40,349 nt of DNA from Opitutia bacterium UBA4506 (GCA_002388665.1 DGMY01000037.1:1-40349), one strand, 5' to 3'; shown: positions 16,629 to 24,769, numbered from the stretch's first letter. Notes: generated by a model not told the origin, from the letters alone. Program-made: numbers and translations.

Positions 16629-19097
16629 CTACAGTAAAGGCAGCAACCGAACTGCTCTGGCGTCCTCTTGCTCGAGCGCCCTCTGGGCGTTTTCCCTCAA
16701 AACCTTCATTTGTCTCAAACGAAGAGTCTCCTTAATCGACGGGATGAGAGTGGGAGGCATACTGAGCTCGTCCACACCGATACCTGCTAAGATCTGCGCG
16801 CCCATTGGATCCGCTGCGATGCCTCCACAGACTCCGATCCACTTACCCTCGGCATGAGCAGCCTTGGTCGCCTGGTCGATCAGTCGGAGCACGACCGGAT
16901 GGAGCCCATCTGCTCTATTGGCAAGAAGTGGGTGAGTACGATCCACCGCGATAGCGTACTGCGTCAGATCGTTGGTACCGACGGAGAAAAAGTCTGCGAC
17001 ACGGGCCAACTCCCGGGCCATGACAACGGCCGACGGCACCTCAATCATGACTCCGAGTTCGAGTTGAGGCCCACCCACCTCCTGGCGCACCTCCTCCGCC
17101 ACATGGCGGATGCGACGAAAATCGTTGGAAGTCGCAATCATGGGAAACAGAAGCTTGATCGGACCGTGTTTCGCTGCGCGATACACCGCCCGCAACTGAG
17201 TAGTCAAAATATCGGGCCGAGCTAGACCAATTCGAATTCCTCGCAAACCGAGGAAAGAGAGATCCCGCTCACTCAAACCGAGGTAGTTTACCGGTTTATC
17301 GCCACCGATATCGATCGTCCGAAGAATCATTGGCAACCCCTGAAGAGACTCTACCATTCCACGGTAGCTCTCATATTGCTCGTCCTCAGAAGGAGCGTGC
17401 TCTCGATCTAGAAAGAGAAATTCGGTCCGCACCAGACCGACACCTTCTGCCCCGCTATTAATCGCATCCCCGGCTTCCGCGACCCGAGAAATATTGGCAG
17501 CGATCTCGATTCGGCACCCGTCGATCGTTTTCGCCGGCTTAAAGCGGTCGGACCAAGCACGCTTCCGTTCGTGATCAATTTCTTTCAATGTTTGGCAGGC
17601 GGAATCCTGATCTTCCGGGGAAGGATCGAGGATGAGCCGATTCCCCGATGCATCGAGAATCGCTGGATCTCCATCACGTACCTCTTCCAAGATACTTTTT
17701 GCGGCGACAATCATGGGAATTCCCAGTGACCGGGCGACGATAGCGGAGTGAGCATTTGGACTACCCTCAGCGAGGCAGATCCCGCATACTTTGGACTGGC
17801 TCAACTGAGCGGCCTCAGAAGGTTCGAGATCCCTGGCAACGAGGATAGAAGGTTCAGAAACCCAGGTCAGCCGGTCTTCATCAGCACCTACCAGAGCCCG
17901 GGTCACCCGCGAACCGGCGTCACGCAGGTCGACCGCACGCTGAGCGAGATTGGCCTCCTGAACCTGTGCAAGCTGGTTCGCCCTCTCATCGATGACTTGT
18001 TTCCAGGCTTGAACAGAATCAGTTTCCTCATCGATTCGATCGACTGCGTCTTGAACCATCACTTCGTCACTCAATAGTGCAGCATGTGCATTCAACAGAT
18101 CGCGCTGAACCTGATTCATCTGTGAATCTCCTGAGAGTTCGGTAAGAGCCGATACCGCACGGGATACAGCGAGCCGCAACGCTTCCCGCTCCGCATCATC
18201 GTCTCCACGCTGCCGGGTTCTCTCCTCGATAGCCTTGTCTCTCCAGACGATCAGCGGGCCGACCGCGATACCCGGCGCAGCCATCGTGCCCTCTAGGACT
18301 TGCGACTCTGATAGCCTTACCGGTGCCCACTCTGCGACAGTACCTAGATCCTCCAGCTGTTCCTGAGGCTCGTCATTGATTAATTCGACCAAGCGACTCA
18401 GCTGCCGCAAATGGTCTTCGGCGAAGAGGGAATCAGACCGAATCTCGATCTGACTTCCCGGCTTGATCCCCAATCCAACAATGCTCATGGGACGACGGGC
18501 GTCTGCCTCCTGCCCTCCCACGACCAAAGAGATTCGCCCATCCATACATTCAGTTGCCTGAGCCAACTGGCTCGCGGGCCGGAGGTGAAATCCGCGCGGA
18601 TTCGTAAACTCGACCACGGTCCTTTCCCCTTCAAAGTTTACTTCGGCAGCGGAATCAGGTGCGGTCGCTTCCGAGAAGCGGAGGGCAGAGACAATGTCCT
18701 CCGCGCTCTCTGTCTTGGCGAGCTTTCGGGCCAGCGCTTCGTCGGAGGTGATCGAAGTCAGACTCCCGAGTAGGCCGATGTGCTCATCGCCCTTGGCCGC
18801 GATCCCAAAGATCAAGTGGGCCGTTTCGCCGTCTTTCCATTCCACTCCCTCCGGAACCTGGACCAGGACCACCCGGGTTTCGAGAATCAGTCCCGACTCC
18901 TGGGGGCGCCCATGAGGAATCGCCACTCCGTTGCCAAGATAAGTGTTCGCAGTAGACTCTCGGGCCAACATACTTTTTGCGTATCCCGATTCGACCGAAC
19001 CGAGCTCCTCCAACAAAGCTGCCACTGCAGCGATTGCCTCTTCTCGTGTTCCAAAGGAACAACCGAGGCGAATGTCCGATAGGGTAATTTCCAACAT
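16629..19097 (-). CDS. fruB: Multiphosphoryl transfer protein: fructose IIA - HPr - enzyme I fusion
   Basis: Carries phosphate from PEP through EI, HPr and IIA to the FruA IIB domain. In order: IIA-Fru (residues ~1-140) with phospho-His62 in GVAIPHGRP; HPr (~157-245) with His171 in PRGFHLRPAS; EI (~265-822) with phospho-His450 in GSPNAHSAIVARSLGIP, then EGVGLVRTEFLF, MIEVPSAVVMARELA, FFSVGTNDLTQYA and the PEP-site cysteine in IGVCGGIAADP. The 822 residues are normal for this fused type. The HPr region aligned with the regulatory Ser46 site reads ARRPMSIVGLGI, with Arg where Gram-positive HPr has the kinase-target serine, so HPr-kinase control is unlikely. It is the first gene of the minus-strand operon, with a palindromic operator 37 bases upstream of its start. 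Confidence 0.95.
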   Translation of the reverse strand: MLEITLSDIRLGCSFGTREEAIAAVAALLEELGSVESGYAKSMLARESTANTYLGNGVAIPHGRPQESGLILETRVVLVQVPEGVEWKDGETAHLIFGIAAKGDEHIGLLGSLTSITSDEALARKLAKTESAEDIVSALRFSEATAPDSAAEVNFEGERTVVEFTNPRGFHLRPASQLAQATECMDGRISLVVGGQEADARRPMSIVGLGIKPGSQIEIRSDSLFAEDHLRQLSRLVELINDEPQEQLEDLGTVAEWAPVRLSESQVLEGTMAAPGIAVGPLIVWRDKAIEERTRQRGDDDAEREALRLAVSRAVSALTELSGDSQMNQVQRDLLNAHAALLSDEVMVQDAVDRIDEETDSVQAWKQVIDERANQLAQVQEANLAQRAVDLRDAGSRVTRALVGADEDRLTWVSEPSILVARDLEPSEAAQLSQSKVCGICLAEGSPNAHSAIVARSLGIPMIVAAKSILEEVRDGDPAILDASGNRLILDPSPEDQDSACQTLKEIDHERKRAWSDRFKPAKTIDGCRIEIAANISRVAEAGDAINSGAEGVGLVRTEFLFLDREHAPSEDEQYESYRGMVESLQGLPMILRTIDIGGDKPVNYLGLSERDLSFLGLRGIRIGLARPDILTTQLRAVYRAAKHGPIKLLFPMIATSNDFRRIRHVAEEVRQEVGGPQLELGVMIEVPSAVVMARELARVADFFSVGTNDLTQYAIAVDRTHPLLANRADGLHPVVLRLIDQATKAAHAEGKWIGVCGGIAADPMGAQILAGIGVDELSMPPTLIPSIKETLRLRQMKVLRENAQRALEQEDARAVRLLPLL

Positions 19098-19133
19098 AGT
19101 CTCTGGGGTCTGGGGGTTAAAACTAAATCCAAC

Positions 19134-19149
19134 ATGTAATCGATTACAT
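19134..19149. promoter_or_regulatory. LacI-family operator O1 (perfect palindrome)
   Basis: ATGTAATCGATTACAT is a perfect 16-bp palindrome with a central CG, the form expected for LacI/FruR-type dimers. It lies 37 bases upstream of the fruB start, where it would overlap or follow the promoter. The divergent LacI-family gene is the obvious binder. Binding is inferred, not shown. Confidence 0.8.
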
Positions 19150-19243
19150 AAAATGCAAGAAAATTTGCTCTTTTTCTCAATTTCTCCTCACCCACGATTC
19201 CACAAACTACATATCATCAATGCCTTGAACCCCGGCTCGATTC

Positions 19244-19259
19244 ATGTAATCGTTTCCTT
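19244..19259. promoter_or_regulatory. LacI-family operator O2 (imperfect)
   Basis: ATGTAATCGTTTCCTT matches O1 at 13 of 16 positions, with the left half identical. It lies 58 bases upstream of the regulator start and 110 bases centre to centre from O1. It may give autoregulation or a DNA loop. Confidence 0.65.
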
Positions 19260-19316
19260 AAATCTAATTAAATTGGCCCTAAAAACCAAGATTCACCGCT
19301 TTTTTCCGTCACGAGA

Positions 19317-20276
19317 ATGTCCAGTATAAAAGATGTCGCCGAGCGAGCCGGAGTCTCCACCGCCACCGTCTCCCGAATCATGTCCAACAAGGGCTACATC
19401 GCGCAATCGACCCGCCAAAAGGTTGAGAAAGCGATCAAAGAATTGAACTACCGCCCCAATCGCGTGGCGCAACGGTTGCGGGAGCGGCACTCGCGGGTTT
19501 TGGCTCTGATTATCTCAGACATTCAAAATCCATTCTTCGGGAAGCTGACCCGCGCCATTGAAAACTACTCCAATAGGAGGGGGCTCCACGTTTTCATCTG
19601 CAACACTGACGAAGATCCTGACCGCGAAACCCACTATTTGGAACAGATGCTACAGGAGAAAGTAGCCGGAGTGATCATTTCGCCAACCCGCCACGCTTTA
19701 GAGTCTTTAAAGACACTCCAGGCGAAAGGCATACCCTTGGTCACCGTAGACCGGCAACTGCACCACAACTTCGACTCTGTTCTCATCGACAACCGGGAAT
19801 CGGCCGGAAAACTCGCCGAGCTCACCCTGCCCTACCGTCGTATCTGCGGTCTTTTCGGGGCCGACAGTTTCACAGCTGACGAAAGACTCGATGGATTCCT
19901 CTCGACCTTGCAATCGAACAATCGGGAACCCGTCGCAATCAAGCGGCCCAAGGCATTTCAGGAAGACGGGCGTCAAGCCATGGCCTCCATCCTCAGGGAA
20001 GGTTTGGAGCCAGATGCAGTGATCTGTAGTAGCGCACTCCTCGCGACCGGTGCCTACGAAGCCTTGAACGACGCAGGCCAAAACATTGCCTTTGGTTGTT
20101 TTGACGACCTGCCTTGGTCAACCTTGGTCACCCCGTCCATTACCGTGATCTCTCAACCCACCGACCTGATTGGGGAAACCGCCTGCGAACTCCTCGCCAA
20201 ACGGATGAAAGATCCCGAACGGCCCGCTTCCCATATTCGCCTTCAGGGCCAGCTAATCCGCAGACAATCGCTCTAA
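19317..20276 (+). CDS. LacI-family transcriptional regulator of the fructose operon
   Basis: 319 residues. The N-terminal LacI helix-turn-helix SIKDVAERAGVSTATVSRIM is followed by the hinge region ELNYRPNRVAQRLRERHSR and a periplasmic-binding-protein-like sensor domain starting VLALIISDIQNPFFGKLTRAIE. It is divergent from fruBKA-oprB with two matching palindromic sites in the 219-base gap, so a local repressor role is likely. In the FruR/Cra branch the inducer is fructose-1-phosphate; that is an analogy here. The ATG at 19317 places the HTH at the extreme N-terminus as usual, with GAG a few bases upstream. It ends 26 bases from a convergent gene, and no intrinsic terminator is seen there. Confidence 0.92.
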   Translation: MSSIKDVAERAGVSTATVSRIMSNKGYIAQSTRQKVEKAIKELNYRPNRVAQRLRERHSRVLALIISDIQNPFFGKLTRAIENYSNRRGLHVFICNTDEDPDRETHYLEQMLQEKVAGVIISPTRHALESLKTLQAKGIPLVTVDRQLHHNFDSVLIDNRESAGKLAELTLPYRRICGLFGADSFTADERLDGFLSTLQSNNREPVAIKRPKAFQEDGRQAMASILREGLEPDAVICSSALLATGAYEALNDAGQNIAFGCFDDLPWSTLVTPSITVISQPTDLIGETACELLAKRMKDPERPASHIRLQGQLIRRQSL

Positions 20277-20302
20277 ATTTCCCTACTTCGACACTCAGCG
20301 GG

Positions 20303-20728
20303 CTACCCCTCCGGCTCGTACACCCTCTCAACGACATCCCCACCCGAACGGAGAATGTCGATCGAAACGAGTACGCGTCCGGCGGCGCCACTCTTGAGTA
20401 ACGATTGTAGCGCCTTGCGATCGACGTGATCTTCCTGAACCGTCCGCCCTCGCTGCAAAAATGCCACCCGATAGGCAATTTCGTCATAATCGAGAGGACG
20501 TAACTTGGGCGCTACTTTGCGCGCCACTTTCTTGGCGGCCGCCTTTCGCCCACCCGAATTTTTGCCTCCGGAAGCCACCTCTTCGGGCGGCGGGGGAAGC
20601 GGGTAGTCACCGCCAAATATTTTCTGGATTTCCGCCTCGGCCCTGTGCACACGCGCGTACGCCGCCTCCCGTTGCAACAGGAGGTGGTCCAGCTCGATGC
20701 GTTGCTCGATGCTTAGATCCACGGGCAA
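20303..20728 (-). CDS. Small coiled-coil protein with basic Ala/Lys segment (paralogue of the upstream gene)
   Basis: Unknown function, about 141 residues. There is no ATG: the start is TTG at 20728 or GTG two codons later at 20722. Residues 8-56 form a helix (RIELDHLLLQREAAYARVHR) ending in DYPLPPPPEEVASGGK and align with the neighbouring protein's EQIDVLLAERAEAYRKIAEL, DFPFPEPELPVAS. Next comes a histone-H1-like basic stretch RKAAAKKVARKVAPK (61-75), then a ~65-residue C-terminal region starting LDYDEIAYRVAFLQRG that looks folded. The gene begins 18 bases after the stop of the paralogue and in the same frame. It is the last gene of the ftsK-LRV-coiled-coil cluster. Coding is supported by the conserved paralogy rather than by any known family. 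Confidence 0.72.
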   Translation of the reverse strand: MPVDLSIEQRIELDHLLLQREAAYARVHRAEAEIQKIFGGDYPLPPPPEEVASGGKNSGGRKAAAKKVARKVAPKLRPLDYDEIAYRVAFLQRGRTVQEDHVDRKALQSLLKSGAAGRVLVSIDILRSGGDVVERVYEPEG

Positions 20729-20746
20729 AAACCCAACAACTAAACC

Positions 20747-21115
20747 TTAGGAATCAGTGGACTCGCGATCGGACTCCGACGAGTCATCCGAGTCATCTTC
20801 CTCTACCGACTCAGGCTTCGGAGCTGGCACGGGGGCGGGCTTGGGGGTCACCCGTTTTCTTGCGGGTTTTGGCTTCGCACCAAAGCTCGCAACCGGCAAT
20901 TCCGGTTCGGGAAATGGGAAATCCCCATCCTCGCCGAGGAGATCATCCACCTGGTTTTCCAGCTCAGCAATCTTCCGGTACGCCTCTGCACGCTCAGCCA
21001 AAAGCACGTCGATTTGCTCACGCGCCTCCAGTGCGGCACGGATGGTCTCCGCGTCCGCTCCGAGGATGATGTCGTTACGATCCAGCGATATCAGTTTCGC
21101 AGTTTTCTTCGCCAT
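20747..21115 (-). CDS. Small coiled-coil protein with basic-proline and acidic tails
   Basis: Unknown function, 122 residues. Residues 22-62 are predicted helix/coiled coil (EAREQIDVLLAERAEAYRKI), ending in the motif GDFPFPEPELPVASFGAK shared with the next gene. Then a Pro/Lys/Arg stretch (KPKPARKRVTPKPAPVPAPK) is followed by an acidic, Ser-rich end (EEDDSDDSSESDRESTDS). The ATG at 21115 overlaps the end of the LRV-repeat gene by 41 bases, which argues for co-expression. The split of basic and acidic tails between two paralogues suggests binding to a nucleic acid or to each other; this is inference. Low-complexity tails make homology searches unreliable. Confidence 0.75.
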   Translation of the reverse strand: MAKKTAKLISLDRNDIILGADAETIRAALEAREQIDVLLAERAEAYRKIAELENQVDDLLGEDGDFPFPEPELPVASFGAKPKPARKRVTPKPAPVPAPKPESVEEDDSDDSSESDRESTDS

Positions 21116-22556
21116 AATGTATTTCCGTTTCTTCTACGGGTTTAGGTTCAACAGGTTCGGGTTCAGTAAATTCAGCCACACGGAATTCTCCGGTGATAAT
21201 TTGGTTCAATTCTTCCAAGCACTTCTCGAGAGCATTCACGGGGAGAGGCTCACCACTGGGCCGGGCTGCGGCCGGGTAGGCCAGCGCCAACTTTCTCACC
21301 CGGGGAGACAGATCATCGCGCAGCGAATTGCGCATCGGCTCGGAGAGCTGGTGCGAAGTCGCAGCGAGGGCGCGGAAAGTCGCGAGTTCATGGCGGGCCA
21401 ACGCGTGGGCCAACTCCTCACGGAGCCAAATGGCGGGTCGACGCGACATCGCCAGATAAGCCAGAGAAACCGCCGAGAGTTTCTCATTGGTCAAATACTG
21501 CAGCACTTCCTCCGGCGTCTTCTTATTTTGTGCCAGAGCCGCCGTTACACACGGTTGATTGAGCCAAGCCAGTTCCAGGTACAACGCCTCCGGCATCTTC
21601 GGATTCTCCAGCAACGCCAAGCAAGCCTTCAAGTCCTCACTCGTCACGAGAAACTCGGCCACCTCCGGAGAAACGGAAGGGTTCGCGGCCAACGCGGCCC
21701 GGACCGCAGAATCGCGGTCCTGCCCCAGTTCATGCTGTATACCTGCAGCGACCTTACGCCCCTGCGCAACAAAGACCCGATCATCGACCGAGTCCGACCG
21801 ACTCAAGTTCAACAACTCGACCTCATCCAACTTTCTCGTTTCCCGGACCGCCACCCGTACAGACGGGTGAGGCGACAACGCCAGCGAGCTCCACACCTCC
21901 TTGGGCAAAGAGGAGCGCTCGATCAACGCGTGTTGAATTTCCTCGTGATCGCTATCTGCCCAAAACAGCAGCATATCGTCATCCACTCGCGCCGAGGCCG
22001 CCAGCGTGTGGCGAACGAGCGGGCTGGGATCTGCCGATAGGGCGACCATCAAATCCGGGTGGAGGGATTTGTTCCCAATCAGTTCCAAGCGGACCGAAGG
22101 ATCCCCTTCGGTCGCGAGAATGGACTGAGCACGAAACTTCAGCGATGGGTTCGTCGCCAGCGCTCGCCAGACCTCGGGCTGCTTCTCTGTCAGCAATCTC
22201 TCGACATCCCGCCCCGGCAGGTTTGGATTCTTCGCAACCGCTTCACGCACATCGACCGAATTGTGCTCCAACATCTGAGACAGAATCGCTGGAGGAGTTC
22301 GTGGGTTCTGCGTCAACGGGACCAGAACCTCTGCCGGATAGTCCGCGTGATTCCCTCCGATCTCTTCGAGCAAACTACTCGGAGTCAACGAATAGTTGGT
22401 CAGGAACACCCACGCCTCGAGAGGGGGATTGGACTGGCTCAGTCCCAACAGGACCTTACTCGGAATCGGAGGCTTCCGGAACCGGCGCGCCAGTTTTTCC
22501 GGCCCCTCCATACGGATCAAGGCCAACAAGTCGTCTGCTGTCTTCGGAGGCTGCAT
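21075..22556 (-). CDS. Leucine-rich-variant (LRV)/HEAT-like repeat protein
   Basis: 493 residues, cytoplasmic, no signal peptide. Most of the protein is repeats of 24-26 residues with a pattern like VRxAVAxNPxLPxxxLxxLa. Examples are VREAVAKNPNLPGRDVERLL, VWRALATNPSLKFRAQSILA, VRLELIGNKSLHPDLMVALS, VRAALAANPSVSPEVAEFLV and CVTAALAQNKKTPEEVLQYL, at least ten units in all. This matches LRV-type alpha/3-10 solenoids, which act as protein- or nucleic-acid-binding scaffolds. The C-terminal ~50 residues are acidic and Pro/Glu-rich (TEPEPVEPKPVEET). Its ATG shares one base with the FtsK stop (TGATG), so translation is coupled. It probably docks onto the FtsK-like ATPase or its substrate; no direct evidence. 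Confidence 0.85.
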   Translation of the reverse strand: MQPPKTADDLLALIRMEGPEKLARRFRKPPIPSKVLLGLSQSNPPLEAWVFLTNYSLTPSSLLEEIGGNHADYPAEVLVPLTQNPRTPPAILSQMLEHNSVDVREAVAKNPNLPGRDVERLLTEKQPEVWRALATNPSLKFRAQSILATEGDPSVRLELIGNKSLHPDLMVALSADPSPLVRHTLAASARVDDDMLLFWADSDHEEIQHALIERSSLPKEVWSSLALSPHPSVRVAVRETRKLDEVELLNLSRSDSVDDRVFVAQGRKVAAGIQHELGQDRDSAVRAALAANPSVSPEVAEFLVTSEDLKACLALLENPKMPEALYLELAWLNQPCVTAALAQNKKTPEEVLQYLTNEKLSAVSLAYLAMSRRPAIWLREELAHALARHELATFRALAATSHQLSEPMRNSLRDDLSPRVRKLALAYPAAARPSGEPLPVNALEKCLEELNQIITGEFRVAEFTEPEPVEPKPVEETEIHYGEENCETDIAGS

Positions 22557-24478
22557 CAGCGTGGCAATTCATCCGGAGTGACAAAAACTTCGCGGGGCGA
22601 ACTGCCCACCTGCGGACCGATATGCCCACGCACCTCGAGCTCCTCAACCAGCGTCGCAGCCCGATTGTATCCAACTTTCAACTTCCGCTGCAAATAACTC
22701 GTACTCGCCTTGCCCGTAGTGGCGACGACCGCAAGCGCATCCATCAAGAGAGGATCCGCGCTCTCATCCCCCTCCAGATCCGGGGCACCTCCCGGCGCAT
22801 CCTCGGCGATCAGTTCGACACGATAGCGCGGGGGAGCCTGCTCTCGGATAAAATCGGTAATCTGGTTGATCTCATCATCGTCGACAAACGGACTCTGCAA
22901 CCGTCGCAACCGCGATTGACCCGGAGGGGTGTAGAGCATGTCGCCCTTCCCCTGAAGAGTTTCCGCGCCTTTCCCATCGAGAATGGTGCGGCTGTCAATC
23001 TGTGATGACACCTTGAAGGCCACCCGCGTTGGGAAGTTGGCCTTAATCACGCCGGTGATGACGTTCACACTCGGGCGCTGGGTCGCAAGAATCGTATGAA
23101 TCCCGACCGCCCGCGACATCTGGGCCAAGCGGGCCAGAGGGGTCTCCACATCATCCTTGGCGGTCATCATCAAATCGGCCATCTCGTCAATGATGAGGAC
23201 GATATAGGGCATTGGGGCAAAGCCCTCTTTCCGCGCCTTTTCGTTATAGCCAGCCAGGTTTCTCACACGGCGTTCGGCCATAATTTCGTAGCGCGATTCC
23301 ATTTCCCGCACCAGCCACTTCAACGCCTGACAGGCCTGCTTGGGGTCGCCCACCACCGGATGAATCAAGTGCGGCAACTCCTTGTACATCGCCAGCTCCA
23401 CACGCTTCGGGTCGACAAGAACCAACTCCAACTCGCCCGGCTGGAAGCGATAGAGTAGCGAAAGAATAATATTGTTAATGCAGACTGACTTTCCGCTTCC
23501 GGTCGCACCGGCAATCAACAGGTGGGGGGCTTTCGCGAGGTCACACAGTTGAAACTGCCCGGCAATATCCATTCCCAATGCGATGGGCAGGGTCGCCGTG
23601 CTCGCCTCCCAAGTCGGCGATTCCAACGCCTCCCGCAGAGTGATCGTACGGCTCCGTGGATTTGGAGCCTCTACACCGACATACGGCTCTCCGGGAATCG
23701 GCGCTTGGATCCGGACTGCATTCGCCTTCATCGCCAGGGCGATATTGTTGTCCAGATTCGCAATGGTCTCAACGCGCACCCCATACCCCGGCTTCACGCG
23801 GTACTGAGTCACTCTCGGACCCACCGTCGCATCGCACACCAGCGCATCGATCGCAAAATTATCAAAAGTTTCCTGGAGGGCAGCCTGCTGTTGCTCGATC
23901 TCCTCCTCGCTCATACCAGAATCAGCGGTAGGATCGGCGGCGCGCAAATAGTTGACCGGGGGGATCGTATAACCGTCGACCTCGCCGTGCTCGTAGCCAT
24001 CCACTGGCTCTGCCTTTTCCTCGACGACGGGCTCCGCCGCAGACTTCTCGATCGCCTCGGGCACCGAACTCTCGGGGGCAGCCTCCTCCGGCGACTCGCC
24101 TACCGCGTCTTCCACCGTCGAACTTTCCAGGGACATCTTCACCCGGTCCATACACTCGGCGATCCAATGGGCATGGTCAGCCTTTCGCTGCTCGCGGATC
24201 GTCAACCGTTCCGACAGCTCCTCGCTCCAACCCTCAATGCGGCGCCATTCGGCAGCCCAAAATTCCTCGCGCTCCTTCGCGGGATCGACCGGCTCCTCGA
24301 CGACCTCCCTCGCGACCGATTCATTCGGATCCAGCGCAGATTCATCGCCCTCCTCGTCCTCAGTCACATAGCGCAGCGGCTCCATCTCCTCATCTTCGCG
24401 CGCAAACGAAGAAGCCCACTGTTTTAGACGATCAGCGAGCTTCGACTGTCCTAGAGATCCGGTGAGTGAGCGAAACAT
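22556..24478 (-). CDS. ftsK: FtsK/SpoIIIE-type DNA translocase lacking the membrane domain
   Basis: 640 residues. Residues 1-190 are acidic, low-complexity linker with no transmembrane helix, whereas standard FtsK begins with about four. Alpha and beta domains follow: FDNFAIDALVCDATVGPRVTQYRVKPGYGV (shown in part), Walker A GATGSGKS at 324-331, VLVDPKRVELAMYKELPHL, Walker B YIVLIIDE at 425-432, HTILATQRPSVNVITGVIKA and IDSRTILDGKGAETLQGKGD. A C-terminal gamma winged helix (~575-640; TGKASTSYLQRKLKVGYNRA, GPQVGSSPREVFV), the KOPS-reading module, is intact. It should be an ATP-driven double-stranded DNA pump for chromosome segregation, but anchoring at the septum must come from a partner. It heads a tight cluster with the LRV protein and two coiled-coil proteins. 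Whether this is the sole genomic FtsK cannot be told here. Confidence 0.9.
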   Translation of the reverse strand: MFRSLTGSLGQSKLADRLKQWASSFAREDEEMEPLRYVTEDEEGDESALDPNESVAREVVEEPVDPAKEREEFWAAEWRRIEGWSEELSERLTIREQRKADHAHWIAECMDRVKMSLESSTVEDAVGESPEEAAPESSVPEAIEKSAAEPVVEEKAEPVDGYEHGEVDGYTIPPVNYLRAADPTADSGMSEEEIEQQQAALQETFDNFAIDALVCDATVGPRVTQYRVKPGYGVRVETIANLDNNIALAMKANAVRIQAPIPGEPYVGVEAPNPRSRTITLREALESPTWEASTATLPIALGMDIAGQFQLCDLAKAPHLLIAGATGSGKSVCINNIILSLLYRFQPGELELVLVDPKRVELAMYKELPHLIHPVVGDPKQACQALKWLVREMESRYEIMAERRVRNLAGYNEKARKEGFAPMPYIVLIIDEMADLMMTAKDDVETPLARLAQMSRAVGIHTILATQRPSVNVITGVIKANFPTRVAFKVSSQIDSRTILDGKGAETLQGKGDMLYTPPGQSRLRRLQSPFVDDDEINQITDFIREQAPPRYRVELIAEDAPGGAPDLEGDESADPLLMDALAVVATTGKASTSYLQRKLKVGYNRAATLVEELEVRGHIGPQVGSSPREVFVTPDELPR

Positions 24479-24608
24479 TTAGAGCGAAATCAAAACCTCT
24501 GACAGTGCCCAGCGGCCCTCCCCTTCGCAAGAATCTTCTGTGCCCCGGACGCAAAACCACTCCCACATCCGGAGAATTGAGGAAAAACAAAATTTTCCCC
24601 AGAAATCC

Positions 24609-24652
24609 ATTGACTTTGAGACTCAGTTTCACTGATATAGAGACTCAATCCT
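24609..24652 (+). promoter_or_regulatory. Putative promoter with Fur-like 7-1-7 dyad
   Basis: TTGACT at 24609-24614 could be a -35 box. TGAGACTCAGTTTCA at 24617-24631 fits a 7-1-7 inverted repeat TGAGACT-N-AGTCTCA with one mismatch, the geometry of Fur boxes. A second partial copy, AGAGACTCAATCCTA, starts at 24639, 22 bases on. TGAGACTC also occurs just upstream of the Fe-type ABC binding protein (29555). The assignment to Fur is inference. Confidence 0.4.
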
Positions 24653-24741
24653 ATCTGTAATGAAAGCAAGGTTCTCATCCACTGAGCTTCAGGCAGCAAC
24701 GTTCCTACTGTCCTGAAGTTCTTACGAGAGCCCTGGGAAAC

Positions 24742-24769
24742 GGCGCCGGTCGAACTTTCGACCGGCGCC
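24742..24769. repeat. Perfect 12-bp hairpin in the ftsK-GT2 gap
   Basis: GGCGCCGGTCGA pairs with TCGACCGGCGCC across a 4-base loop. On the plus strand it is followed by C-rich sequence, so it is not a classical terminator; on the minus strand only GTTTCCC follows. It could terminate a short transcript from the TTGACT promoter or structure the GT2 leader. Confidence 0.6.

Noticed and set aside
20757..22040. 427-codon open frame on the plus strand across the LRV and coiled-coil genes
   Set aside because: It spans the overlap of two minus-strand genes, and its product (Arg/Gln/Ser-rich) resembles no family. The minus-strand genes show repeats and paralogy that this frame cannot explain.
23522..24427. 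301-codon open frame on the plus strand inside ftsK
   Set aside because: Opposite a clearly coding FtsK sequence; the product is His/Arg/Leu-rich without recognisable domains.
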